This document shows positions 43,602 to 52,336 of a stretch of 64,000 nucleotides of DNA, piece by piece. Source of the stretch: Streptomyces xanthochromogenes (lineage in GTDB: Bacteria > Actinomycetota > Actinomycetes > Streptomycetales > Streptomycetaceae); contig NZ_BMUZ01000007.1 of NCBI RefSeq assembly GCF_014650455.1, forward strand, positions 240,388-304,387. Reading direction: 5' to 3'. The notes beneath the pieces are model-generated. The model did not search any database. It was not told the origin of the DNA and was given only the letters and a program-made list of their open reading frames with translations. The translations under genes and the position numbers were made by a program. Each line of letters opens with the position of its first letter. The first letter of the stretch is position 1.

Positions 43602-44970
<1,369 letters not shown>

Positions 44971-44972
<2 letters not shown>

Positions 44973-44988
44973 GCCGGTCTCCCGGCTC
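44971..44988 (+). terminator. Short hairpin at the sdaA stop
   Basis: GAGCCGG-TCTC-CCGGCTC, a 7-bp stem with 4-nt loop, overlaps the last bases of the sdaA stop codon. It lies between convergent genes. Confidence 0.45.
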
Positions 44989-44991
44989 CGC

Positions 44992-45651
44992 TCAGGCGGA
45001 GTGCGCCGCCGGGCGCTCCTTGGGGGCCGCCGCCAGGGCCTCGGTGACCTCCGCCGTGTTGCCGCGCAGGCCGTAGACGGGGGTGGCGGGCTGCTGGCGC
45101 CAGGAGTCGTCGATGCCGCCCGCGTCCACGGTGTCGAAGCCCAGCTCGTCGACGAGCTCGCGGACCAGTTGCTTGGCGGCCGCGTCGTCCCCGGCGACGG
45201 GCACGGCGACCCGGTCGGGGGCGCCCTTGGGGCGCGGCCGGTCCAGGAGGTCCTGCGCGTACGTGCCGTTGAAGACCTTGATCACCGGATGGCCGATGTG
45301 CTGCTCGGTCCAGCGGCTCTCGGGGAGGCCGTCCTCGATCGCGTCGATCCGGCCGTCGCGCTCCTTCGGGTAGTAGTTCCCGGTGTCGATGACGGCGAGG
45401 CCGTCGGCGGCCTTGTCGAACAGGCCCTTGGGCAGGGCGGGCACGTTCTTCAGCGGGATGGTGACCACGACGACCTGGGCGCCGTCGGCCGCCTCCGCGA
45501 CGGTGACCGGGGTCGCGCCCGTCTCCTCCGCGAGGGCGGAAAGGGTGTGCGGGCCACGGGAGTTGGCGATGGACACCTGGTGGCCGAGCGCGGTGAGACG
45601 GCGGGTCAGGTTGCCGCCGATGTTGCCCGCGCCGATGATGCCGATCTTCAT
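44992..45651 (-). CDS. NADP/F420-type Rossmann oxidoreductase
   Basis: A 219-residue protein beginning KIGIIGAGNIGGNLTRRL, the nucleotide-binding motif. It goes on with VSIANSRGPHTLSAL and VVVVTIPLKNVPAL, typical of the F420H2:NADP oxidoreductase/NADP-binding family (PF03807). The C-terminal half is short. ATG 45651 has AAGG about 9 nt upstream. Whether it uses F420 or NADPH with another substrate cannot be told. It is convergent with sdaA. Confidence 0.88.
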   Translation of the reverse strand: MKIGIIGAGNIGGNLTRRLTALGHQVSIANSRGPHTLSALAEETGATPVTVAEAADGAQVVVVTIPLKNVPALPKGLFDKAADGLAVIDTGNYYPKERDGRIDAIEDGLPESRWTEQHIGHPVIKVFNGTYAQDLLDRPRPKGAPDRVAVPVAGDDAAAKQLVRELVDELGFDTVDAGGIDDSWRQQPATPVYGLRGNTAEVTEALAAAPKERPAAHSA

Positions 45652-45775
45652 GAGCTGGCCTTCCGGAGTTGGTGCGTTGACACGCTCCGAGAACCCACGG
45701 CCACTGCGGGTTATTCCGGCCCGGCACCGGTGGCGCTCCGCCCAGGCGGTTCCGCGCCACCGGCACCGATCGGGG

Positions 45776-45988
45776 TCACTTGTTCAGGGACGCCCAGAAC
45801 TCCTCGAAGGAGAGCTTGCCGTCGCCGTTGGCGTCCTTGGCCCTGATGATGGCCTGGGCCACGGTCTCGGTGACGTGGAAGTCGCCCAGCTGCGCCATGA
45901 CCGCCTTGTACTCGCTCGCGGTGACGCGTCCGTCACCATCGACGTCGAGCTTCGCGAACGCCTTGCGCGCCTCTTCGATGTCCGCCAC
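45776..45988 (-). CDS. Small EF-hand calcium-binding protein
   Basis: A 70-residue protein with two complete EF-hands: DVDGDGRVTASEY and DANGDGKLSFEEF, each with Asp at positions 1, 3 and 5 and Glu at 12. GTG 45988 was chosen because AAGGGGTGG precedes it. It resembles the small calmodulin-like proteins of Streptomyces (the Cab group), for which roles in calcium-dependent spore germination or aerial growth have been proposed. It is divergent from the cyclodipeptide synthase gene across about 360 bp. Confidence 0.92.
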   Translation of the reverse strand: MADIEEARKAFAKLDVDGDGRVTASEYKAVMAQLGDFHVTETVAQAIIRAKDANGDGKLSFEEFWASLNK

Positions 45989-46349
45989 TGGGTCCACCCC
46001 TTTGTTGGTGCTACTGCTTGGTGCTTTTCTGACGCCGGTCAGATTAGCCGCCGATGTGCGCGCACCGTGCGGCGGATGGCTCCTGAGCGCCGCCACTGCG
46101 GATGGCCGGTTCCCGCCGCTGGAATCCCGGCGGTGCGGACTCCGGCGTTCGGCCGAATCGCCCAAGGGCCCGCGACCCTGACTGTTCGCCATACACGGAG
46201 GACAGTTTTCCGCCCGACAAAGGGGAGTTCACGCCAACTTCCCACCGCCGCTTCCTCACGCTCCGCCACTGGTGGATAACTTCATGCTGTCGCCGCCACA
46301 CCGGGAGCACAGGGCACCCAGGGACTAGCGGCGCTGGGGCGTTACAGCT
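45989..46349. promoter_or_regulatory. Divergent region between EF-hand and cyclodipeptide synthase genes
   Basis: 361 bp that must carry both promoters. A relatively AT-rich segment with GGATAAC lies near 46271-46290, about 70 nt before the synthase start. No clear operator or hairpin is seen. Confidence 0.4.
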
Positions 46350-47045
46350 GTGGCCATCACAACTGAAGCATTCACCGTGCAGCCCTTCACACGAAGTTGC
46401 CACCACATATGGGACGAGGGCGATCACGTCCTCATCGGTGTGAGTCCGGGTAACAGCTATTTCAGCGCCGGCCGCATCACCGAACTCGTCCGTTGGGCTT
46501 CGGCACGGTTCTCCCGCATCGACATCGTGTACGCCGACCTCCATGTGGCCGATCTGTTCAGCGCGCTCGGCTACGAGCGGGACCACGCGGCCCGCCGCGC
46601 CTCCAAGGAGCTGAAGGCGGTACGCCGCAGGATTCTGCGCGGCATCGAGGACGCGGACCCGCAGGGCACTCCGGTCGATGTGCACGGGCTCTCGGAGTTC
46701 GCCGGGAACCCGGTGTACGAGCTGCTGCACCGCCGGGTGCGGCACTTCCTGTCCACCGACCCGCACTTCCGCGCGGGCTGTGAGCACATGGCGGCGCACT
46801 TCCTCGCCACGAAGGTCGGCGAACCCGCCGTGAGCGCGGAGCAGCTCTCCGCCTGCCTCGACTACATCGTCGCCGAGCTCCCCTTCTTCCTGGACACCCC
46901 GGGCATCCTCGGCGTCCCCTCCTCGGTGTCGTGCTACCACGCGCCGATCCCCCTGACCGAACTCCTCTACGCCAAGGGCGGCGGGCTCCGCGCCTCCCGC
47001 AACCAGGCCTACGCAGTGGTGCGCCCGGAAGGAACAGCCGCATGA
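46350..47045 (+). CDS. tRNA-dependent cyclodipeptide synthase (AlbC/Rv2275 family)
   Basis: A 231-residue protein. GTG 46350 gives a start typical of the family. It makes a diketopiperazine from two aminoacyl-tRNAs in the cytoplasm, without NRPS. Catalytic residues, placed by recalled alignment to AlbC: Ser32 in LIGVSPGNSYFS, Tyr172 and Glu176 in CLDYIVAELPFF, Tyr196 in SVSCYHA. Asn35, Tyr196 and His197 put it in the NYH subfamily, to which AlbC and Rv2275 also belong. Its stop overlaps the start of the P450 gene (ATGA, 4 nt). The P450 resembles CYP121, so cyclo(Tyr-Tyr) or a related aromatic dipeptide is a likely product; the pocket residues do not settle it. Confidence 0.95.
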   Translation: MAITTEAFTVQPFTRSCHHIWDEGDHVLIGVSPGNSYFSAGRITELVRWASARFSRIDIVYADLHVADLFSALGYERDHAARRASKELKAVRRRILRGIEDADPQGTPVDVHGLSEFAGNPVYELLHRRVRHFLSTDPHFRAGCEHMAAHFLATKVGEPAVSAEQLSACLDYIVAELPFFLDTPGILGVPSSVSCYHAPIPLTELLYAKGGGLRASRNQAYAVVRPEGTAA

Positions 47046-48232
47046 CCCCCGAGCCCGTACTCGACTTCCCGCTCTCGCGCCGCGGGGACGTGCTGCCCGA
47101 GGAGTGCACCTGGCTGCGCGAGAAGCAGCCCGTGGCCCGGGTCCGTACGCTCACCGGCGACCAGGCCTGGCTGGTGAGCAGTCACGCGCTGGCCAAACAG
47201 GTCCTGGAGGACGAGCGGTTCAGCCTCAAGGACACCGCCGCGCCGGGCGTCCCGCGCCAGTACGCGCTGACGATCCCGCCCGAGGTCGTCAACAACATGG
47301 GCAACATCAACAGCGCGGGCCTGCGCTCCGCCGTGATGAAGTCCCTGAGCCCGCGCGCCGACGGTCTCGTCGACCGGCTGCGCGAGCGGGCCGGGGAGTT
47401 CGTCGACGCGCTGCTCACCGAGGGCCCGCCGGCCGACCTCCGGGCGGGGTTCGCCGACCCCTTCTCGGCGGCGCTGCACTGCCAGGTGATCGGGGTTCCG
47501 TTCACGGACTGGCGGCGGCTGATGTCGGGCCTGGACACCGCGTTCATGACGAGCGCGCACGCCTTCGAAGGTGCCGGGCTCAACTGGTACAAGGACCTCG
47601 GGTACATGGTGGAGCGGCTGAACGCGCCCGATGTGCCGCCGGACAGCCTGCTCGGCCGGCTCGGAGCGCTGCGCGAGGACCGGGAGTCCGCGCATCTGAC
47701 GGACGAGATGCTGGCCACGGTCGCGGTGTCCATGTTCGGCGCGGGCGCGGTCTCGACCTCCGCGTTCCTGAGCCTGGCGGTCCTGGCCCTGCTCCAGCAC
47801 CCGGAGCTGATCGGCCATCTGCGCGAACACCCCGAGCGCATGGGCCGGGCCGTGGACGAACTGCTGCGCTGGAACCTGTCCATCGGCGACGGGCTGCCGC
47901 GGCTCGCCCTGGAGGACGTGCGCCTGGGTGAAGTCCTCGTCGAGAAGGGCGAGTTGGTGCTCGTCCTGGTCGAGGGCGCCAACTTCGACCCGGCGGTCTT
48001 CAGCGACCCCGAGCGCCTGGACCTCGACCGGGAGCACAACCCGCATCTGTCGTTCGGGGCCGGCCGGCACTTCTGCCCGGCCACGGGCCTCGGCCGGCTG
48101 CACGCGGAGACCGCGCTCTCGGTCCTGGTGGACCGGATGCCGGGGCTGCGCCTCGCGGTGCCGGCCGAGCAGCTGGTGTGGCGCACCGGCTTCATCAAGC
48201 GCCTGCCGGAGCGGCTGCCGGTGCTGTGGTGA
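47042..48232 (+). CDS. Cytochrome P450, CYP121-like
   Basis: A 396-residue P450, the same length as Mycobacterium tuberculosis CYP121, which joins the two tyrosines of cyclo(Tyr-Tyr) by a C-C bond to give mycocyclosin. The heme ligand is Cys345 in FGAGRHFCPA, the same number as in CYP121. I compared residues with the CYP121 sequence from memory. Conserved: Thr77, Val82, Val83, Asn85, Phe168, Trp182 and Ser238 (CYP121 Ser237) in GAGAVST. Changed: Met62 to Leu, Val78 to Ile, Thr229 to Ser, Gln385 to Ile and Arg386 to Lys. The start is ATG 47042, overlapping the synthase stop. It surely acts on the diketopiperazine made by the synthase. Confidence 0.95.
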   Translation: MTPEPVLDFPLSRRGDVLPEECTWLREKQPVARVRTLTGDQAWLVSSHALAKQVLEDERFSLKDTAAPGVPRQYALTIPPEVVNNMGNINSAGLRSAVMKSLSPRADGLVDRLRERAGEFVDALLTEGPPADLRAGFADPFSAALHCQVIGVPFTDWRRLMSGLDTAFMTSAHAFEGAGLNWYKDLGYMVERLNAPDVPPDSLLGRLGALREDRESAHLTDEMLATVAVSMFGAGAVSTSAFLSLAVLALLQHPELIGHLREHPERMGRAVDELLRWNLSIGDGLPRLALEDVRLGEVLVEKGELVLVLVEGANFDPAVFSDPERLDLDREHNPHLSFGAGRHFCPATGLGRLHAETALSVLVDRMPGLRLAVPAEQLVWRTGFIKRLPERLPVLW

Positions 48233-48239
48233 CCGGCGG

Positions 48240-48269
48240 GTGCCCCGGGGCCGGCGGGCCTCGGGGCAC
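48240..48269. terminator. Bidirectional terminator after the P450 gene
   Basis: GTGCCCCGGGGCC and GGCCTCGGGGCAC pair over 13 bp with one mismatch and a 4-nt loop. It lies between convergent stop codons at 48232 and 48297. Confidence 0.7.
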
Positions 48270-48296
48270 GTGGTGGCGGTGCGGACCGGGGCCGGC

Positions 48297-49478
48297 TCAG
48301 CGGAAGATGCCGGTGTGGCCGAGCGAGTACCGGCCAGGCTGGGGGTAGACGGCGAGGCCGTGCGGGCCCGAGCCGACGGGGATGCGGGCCAGCTCCTTGC
48401 CGGTGGCGGTGTCGATGGCGTACACCTCGGCGTTGTAGCGGCCGGACAGCCAGAGCACCTTGCCGTCGGCGGAGACGCCGCCCATGTCGGGGCTGCCGCC
48501 GTCCGGCAGTTCCCACTTCTTGGTGAGCTTGTCCTTGGTGAAGTCGAAGATGGAGATGGTGCCCTCGCCACGGTTGGAGATGTACATCTCCTTGGAGTCG
48601 CGGCTGATGTAGAGCCCGTGGCAGCCCTTGCCGGTGGGCAGCAGGACCGGCTTGTCGAACTTGTCGCCGTTCAGGACCCACATGCCGTGGGCCATCATGT
48701 CGGCCACGTAGAACGTCTTGCCGTCCGGGGACATCTTCACGTCCTGCGGCATCGCCCCGTCGAACGGCAGCTTCTGCTGGCCGACGATCTGCATCTTCTC
48801 GGTGTCGACCTTGAGCAGCTCGCCGGAGAACTCGCAGGAGACGATGAAGTACCGGCCGTCCATGGAGAAGTCCGCGTGGTTGACGCCCGCGCAGGTCACC
48901 GGGACGGTCTTGACCCGGTTCATGGTGACGGGGTCGCGGAAGACGAGCTCGCGGTCCATCGAGGCCATGACGATGGCGTACTTGCCGTTGGGCGTGAAGT
49001 ACAGGTTGTACGGGTCGGAGACCTGCACGGTACGGCCGGTCTTGCCGGTCGCCGGGTCGATGGCGGTGAGCGAGTCGCCCAGGTCGTTGTTGACCCACAG
49101 CGTCTTCATGTCCCACGACGGCACGACGTGCTGCGGCTGGTGGCCGACCGGAATCGTCTCGATGACCTTGTACGTGGCAGGGTCGATCACGGACACCGTG
49201 TTGGAGTTGGTGTTGGGCACGTACACGCGCGGCAGGAAGTTCTTCACCGCGGGCTGCAGCGCGTTCGGCCGGTCCGCCGCGTAGGCGTCCTTGGGGTCGA
49301 GGACGGGCGGCATCCCGGGCAGGCCCTGCGGCACGGGCTTCTTGACGACGGCGGGCGGGAGCGCCGCCTTGGTGCTGAGCGCCTCGTCCTTGTGGTCGGC
49401 GCCCGAGCCGCAGCCGGCGAGGGCCGCGAGCAGGACGGCGGCGAGCAGCGCGGTGGTCGTCTTCGTTGCGGTCGGCAT
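48297..49478 (-). CDS. YVTN-type beta-propeller lipoprotein
   Basis: A 393-residue exported protein. ATG 49478 overlaps the stop of the deacetylase-like gene by one base (TGATG). The lipobox is ALLAAVLLAALAGC with Cys23. The rest is a seven-bladed propeller with repeats such as PNTNSNTVSVIDPATYKVIETIPVG (given only as the blade type), VNNDLGDSLTAIDPATGK, ISNRGEGTISIFDF and AEVYAIDTATGKELARIPVG. Such proteins serve as binding surfaces or electron-transfer-linked factors. No catalytic residue is seen. It is the downstream partner of the next gene. Confidence 0.87.
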   Translation of the reverse strand: MPTATKTTTALLAAVLLAALAGCGSGADHKDEALSTKAALPPAVVKKPVPQGLPGMPPVLDPKDAYAADRPNALQPAVKNFLPRVYVPNTNSNTVSVIDPATYKVIETIPVGHQPQHVVPSWDMKTLWVNNDLGDSLTAIDPATGKTGRTVQVSDPYNLYFTPNGKYAIVMASMDRELVFRDPVTMNRVKTVPVTCAGVNHADFSMDGRYFIVSCEFSGELLKVDTEKMQIVGQQKLPFDGAMPQDVKMSPDGKTFYVADMMAHGMWVLNGDKFDKPVLLPTGKGCHGLYISRDSKEMYISNRGEGTISIFDFTKDKLTKKWELPDGGSPDMGGVSADGKVLWLSGRYNAEVYAIDTATGKELARIPVGSGPHGLAVYPQPGRYSLGHTGIFR

Positions 49479-50296
49479 CAGATCAGCAGCTCCGTGGTCG
49501 TGACCGCGCGCAGTCGGCGGCGTTCCAGTTCGGCGAGTAGGACGGGCAGCGCGGCGACCGTGTCCGCATAGCCGAAGTGCAGGCTCACCACCGATCCGTT
49601 GCGGATCTGCCCGGTGACGTTGCGGGTCACGGCCGAGGCGCCGGGCGAGGTGAAGTCGAGCGAGTCGACGTCGTACGACAGGACGTGCGGGTAACCCGCC
49701 TGCCGGGCCAGTTTCTGAACGAGCGGCGTCGCGTACTGGGCACGGGAGGGGCGGAACCACGTCCCGATGGAGCCGGTGAGCCGGCGCAGGCGGTCCGCGC
49801 AGCCGGTGATCTCGGCGTACGCCTCCGACTCGTCCATGGTGGAGATGTCGATGTGGTGCTGGGTGTGGTTGCCCAGTTCGTGGCCGCCGTCCAGGATGCG
49901 GCGGGCCATCGCGGGCTGCTCGTCGAGCCAGCTGCCGACGGCGAGGACGGTGACGCGGGCACCGGCCTTCTCGGCCTCGCTGAGCAGGGTGGTGGCGATC
50001 TTCGGATCGCCCTGGCCGTGGAAGGTGAGGGCGACCTGCGGGCGGGCCCGGGGTCCGCTCTCGATCTGGACCGGCTGCCCGGGAAAGGCGCGGGGGGCCG
50101 GTGCGGGGCGGGACTTGCCGGGGCGGGCGGGGGCGGCGGCCGCCGCGGAGGCGGACGGCGGCGTCGGGGATTCGGCCGGCCGCGCGCCGCCCTTGTCGTC
50201 CGAGCAGCCCGTCGTGAATGCCCCCACGATGGCCGCGCCCGCCCCGGCCCGCAGGGCGCTGCGGCGGTCTACCGCACGGGGTGATGGATTCAGCAC
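49478..50296 (-). CDS. Polysaccharide deacetylase-like lipoprotein, NodB motif altered
   Basis: A 272-residue protein. GTG 50296 is the start. The N-terminus is a Tat-type lipoprotein signal (VDRRSALRAG to FTTGC with Cys31), followed by an Ala/Pro-rich spacer (residues 35-75). The NodB-fold domain has the metal motif NHTQHH (the HxxxH-type pair), and FRPSRAQYATPL. The first motif, normally TFDDG with the catalytic Asp, is TFHGQGD here, so the key Asp is not in its usual place. It may still deacetylate a wall polymer or only bind it. It is coupled to the propeller gene. Confidence 0.85.
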   Translation of the reverse strand: MLNPSPRAVDRRSALRAGAGAAIVGAFTTGCSDDKGGARPAESPTPPSASAAAAAPARPGKSRPAPAPRAFPGQPVQIESGPRARPQVALTFHGQGDPKIATTLLSEAEKAGARVTVLAVGSWLDEQPAMARRILDGGHELGNHTQHHIDISTMDESEAYAEITGCADRLRRLTGSIGTWFRPSRAQYATPLVQKLARQAGYPHVLSYDVDSLDFTSPGASAVTRNVTGQIRNGSVVSLHFGYADTVAALPVLLAELERRRLRAVTTTELLI

Positions 50297-50440
50297 ATGG
50301 ACATTTAAGTGCGCCGAGGGTCGGTTGGTAACGATTGACCCACTTCAGGACCTTTGCGGGTCGCGTTGCCCGGGGCCGCTCGGGGGGCACCCAGGGCACT
50401 GATTCACTCAGGGGTCCCGATACTTATTCATGCTTTGGAA

Positions 50441-50460
50441 GGTGAGTGCTGTAGCTCACC
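50441..50460. promoter_or_regulatory. Candidate operator, GGTGAG inverted repeat
   Basis: GGTGAG and CTCACC, 6-bp perfect arms with an 8-bp spacer, in the AT-rich zone about 145 bp before the deacetylase start. The binder is unknown. Confidence 0.35.
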
Positions 50461-50623
50461 TACGATTCACAGCTAAACTGTAATAGTTCATCCCGTTATG
50501 TCTGACTAAGGACTTTTGAGGATGGGGCGCCCATCTGTCATAGTCGGAGCCACGACCCCCATTGACCCGGGCCAGGTCGTCTTCAGTCGCCGTGGATCAC
50601 ACCCCCTTCGATCCGCGGCGCTC

Positions 50624-50672
50624 CACAGAAGCCCCCGCAGGCGCCGCAACCGGCAGCCAGGGGGCTTCTGTG
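50624..50672 (-). terminator. Strong hairpin after the HATPase gene
   Basis: CACAGAAGCCCCC and GGGGGCTTCTGTG are a perfect 13-bp inverted repeat with a loop of about 23 nt, 26 nt after the stop codon of the leftward HATPase gene. Confidence 0.8.
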
Positions 50673-50697
50673 ATTCCCGGCCGTCGCGACCGGCGCC

Positions 50698-51201
50698 TCA
50701 GCGGTCGGCGACCCGCATCTCGAACCAGGTGGTCTTGCCGCGCGGCAGCAGATCCACGCCCCAGCGGTCGGAGAGCTTGTCGACGAGGAAGAGGCCCCGC
50801 CCGCTGACGTCGAGCTCGTGCACCGGCATCAGACAGGGCAGGCCGCGCGAGGGGTCGCGCACCTCGATCCGGATCCAGCCCCGGCGGCGCAGCATCCGCA
50901 GCCCGAAGACCCGGGCCCCGGTGTGCCGGACCGCGTTGCCGACGAGCTCGGAGACGAGCAGCACCGCATGTTCGGCGAGGGTCGGCGAGAGCGCCCACTG
51001 GCGCAGCACCACGGACTGGGTGATCCGGCGGGCCGTCGCCGCGGACTCCGGCCGCGACGGCAGCCGCACTTCTTCCTCCGTCGGATTACCGAACAACTCC
51101 AGCGCCTTCAGCGCCAGTTCGTCGTCGGCGGACGGCATCCAGCGTGCCGCGGTCGCACTCACGCGCTGCGCCGGTTGTTCCACACCCTCCAGCCCCGCCA
51201 T
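50698..51201 (-). CDS. HATPase anti-sigma-factor-like protein (RsbW type)
   Basis: A 167-residue protein. ATG 51201 has GGAGG 4 nt upstream. It has a GHKL ATP-binding fold: N-box-like LLVSELVGNAVRHTG, G1-like RIEVRDPSRGLP and G2-like DVSGRGLFLVDKLSDRWG. This group (HATPase_c_2) includes the many anti-sigma or regulator kinases of Streptomyces. No sigma factor or anti-anti-sigma gene is adjacent, so its partner is unknown. Confidence 0.88.
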   Translation of the reverse strand: MAGLEGVEQPAQRVSATAARWMPSADDELALKALELFGNPTEEEVRLPSRPESAATARRITQSVVLRQWALSPTLAEHAVLLVSELVGNAVRHTGARVFGLRMLRRRGWIRIEVRDPSRGLPCLMPVHELDVSGRGLFLVDKLSDRWGVDLLPRGKTTWFEMRVADR

Positions 51202-51487
51202 GCCTCCATCATGGCGGCCCGGGGCGGCCTCCGGGGCGGTTCCGAAGGAATAGCGCCTCCGGAACCCGACGCTCCGGAGGCGCCGCTTGGCATATGTCAG
51301 GGGCAGTCCAGAGGCGACCACACCCCGTCCGACCTGCGATGACCTGCCGCGTTCGCTTGATCACCAAGCGTTCCGGAGAGGTTTTCCTTAAGGTGCCCTT
51401 AAGGCTGCGCTAATCCCCCCACAGGGTGTACACATCACCATCACATGTACAGCCGTCGTCGACCCAGCGCCCTCAACTTCCCTGCGC
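51202..51487. promoter_or_regulatory. Upstream region of the HATPase gene with paired palindromes
   Basis: 286 bp without a gene. CCTTAAGG occurs at 51386-51393 and 51397-51404, 11 bp apart. TGTACA occurs at 51427-51432 and 51446-51451, 19 bp apart. These lie about 185-250 nt before the gene start. Confidence 0.4.
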
Positions 51488-52255
51488 TCAAAGGAACTTG
51501 GCCTTGCCCGGGCCCTCCTCGACGAAGCTGCGCATGCCCCGCTCACGGTCCTCGGTGGCGAACAGGCCCGCGAACCAGTTGCGTTCGACGGCGAGGCCCG
51601 TGTCGATGTCCGCCTCCAGACCCGTGTCGATGGACTCCTTGGCGGCGCGCAGCGCGATCGCCGGGCCCTGCGCAAGGCGCGCGGCCCAGGCGTGGGCCCG
51701 CTCGTACACCTCGGCGGCCGGCACCACCTGGTCGACGAGGCCCATGGCGAGCGCCTCGTCCGCCTTCACCTGGCGGCCGGTGAAGATCAGGTCCTTCGCC
51801 TTGGACGGGCCGACCAGCCGGGCCAGGCGCTGGGTGCCACCCGCGCCCGGGATCAGGCCGAGCAGGATCTCGGGCTGGCCGAGCTTGGCGCTGTCGCCGG
51901 CGATGCGGAAGTCGGCGCACAGCGCCAACTCGCAGCCGCCGCCGAGCGCGTAGCCGGTGACGGCCGCCACGACGGGCTTGGGGATCCGGGCGACGGCGGT
52001 GAAGGACTCCTGCAGCGCCCGGCCGCGCACGACCATCGCCGCGTGGTCCATCGCCTGCATTTCCTTGATGTCCGCGCCCGCCGCGAACAGCTTCTCGCCG
52101 CCGTACAGGACCACCGCCCGCACGTCGTCGCGCCGGGCCGCCTCCTCGGCCAGCTCGCGCAGCCGGTCCTGCGTCGCGACGTCGAGCGCGTTCATCGGGG
52201 GGCGGTTCAGGCGGATGGTGCCGACGCCCTCGGAGACTTCCAGGTTCACAGTCAT
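51488..52255 (-). CDS. Enoyl-CoA hydratase/isomerase family protein
   Basis: A 255-residue crotonase-fold enzyme. Landmarks: LFAAGADIKEMQAMD (oxyanion-hole part), ALGGGCELALCADFRIA and the catalytic Glu region KLGQPEILLGLIPGAGGTQRL. Both Glu positions used by hydratases appear to be present (CE in GGGCELAL and PE in QPEILLG), so it is probably a true hydratase of fatty acid beta-oxidation. ATG 52255 is the start. There is no neighbour of the same pathway. Confidence 0.93.
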   Translation of the reverse strand: MTVNLEVSEGVGTIRLNRPPMNALDVATQDRLRELAEEAARRDDVRAVVLYGGEKLFAAGADIKEMQAMDHAAMVVRGRALQESFTAVARIPKPVVAAVTGYALGGGCELALCADFRIAGDSAKLGQPEILLGLIPGAGGTQRLARLVGPSKAKDLIFTGRQVKADEALAMGLVDQVVPAAEVYERAHAWAARLAQGPAIALRAAKESIDTGLEADIDTGLAVERNWFAGLFATEDRERGMRSFVEEGPGKAKFL

Positions 52256-52283
52256 GAAGGCAGGTTAACGGCCACTAACGGCA

Positions 52284-52320
52284 ACGGACCCGGTGCTGTC
52301 GCTCACAGCACCGGGTCCGT
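52284..52320 (-). terminator. Strong hairpin after the first L,D-transpeptidase gene
   Basis: ACGGACCCGGTGCTGT and ACAGCACCGGGTCCGT are a perfect 16-bp stem with a 5-nt loop, 17 nt after the stop codon. Confidence 0.85.
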
Positions 52321-52336
52321 CGGGGTCGGTTCGGGC

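Larger units (their letters stand above)
50297..50697. promoter_or_regulatory. AT-rich upstream region with inverted repeat
   Basis: 400 bp with the least GC-rich sequence of the window (50410-50520). It must hold the promoter of the deacetylase gene. GGTGAG-N8-CTCACC lies at 50441-50460. The open frame to the right of 50516 has no bias and is not a gene. Confidence 0.5.

Noticed and set aside
46102..46443. Possible short gene before the cyclodipeptide synthase
   Set aside because: Overlaps the synthase in another frame, has no codon bias and no ribosome binding site.
50516..51253. Open frame of 245 codons to the right of the AT-rich island
   Set aside because: Antisense to the HATPase gene with Arg/Ser-rich composition; the first part runs through the terminator hairpin.
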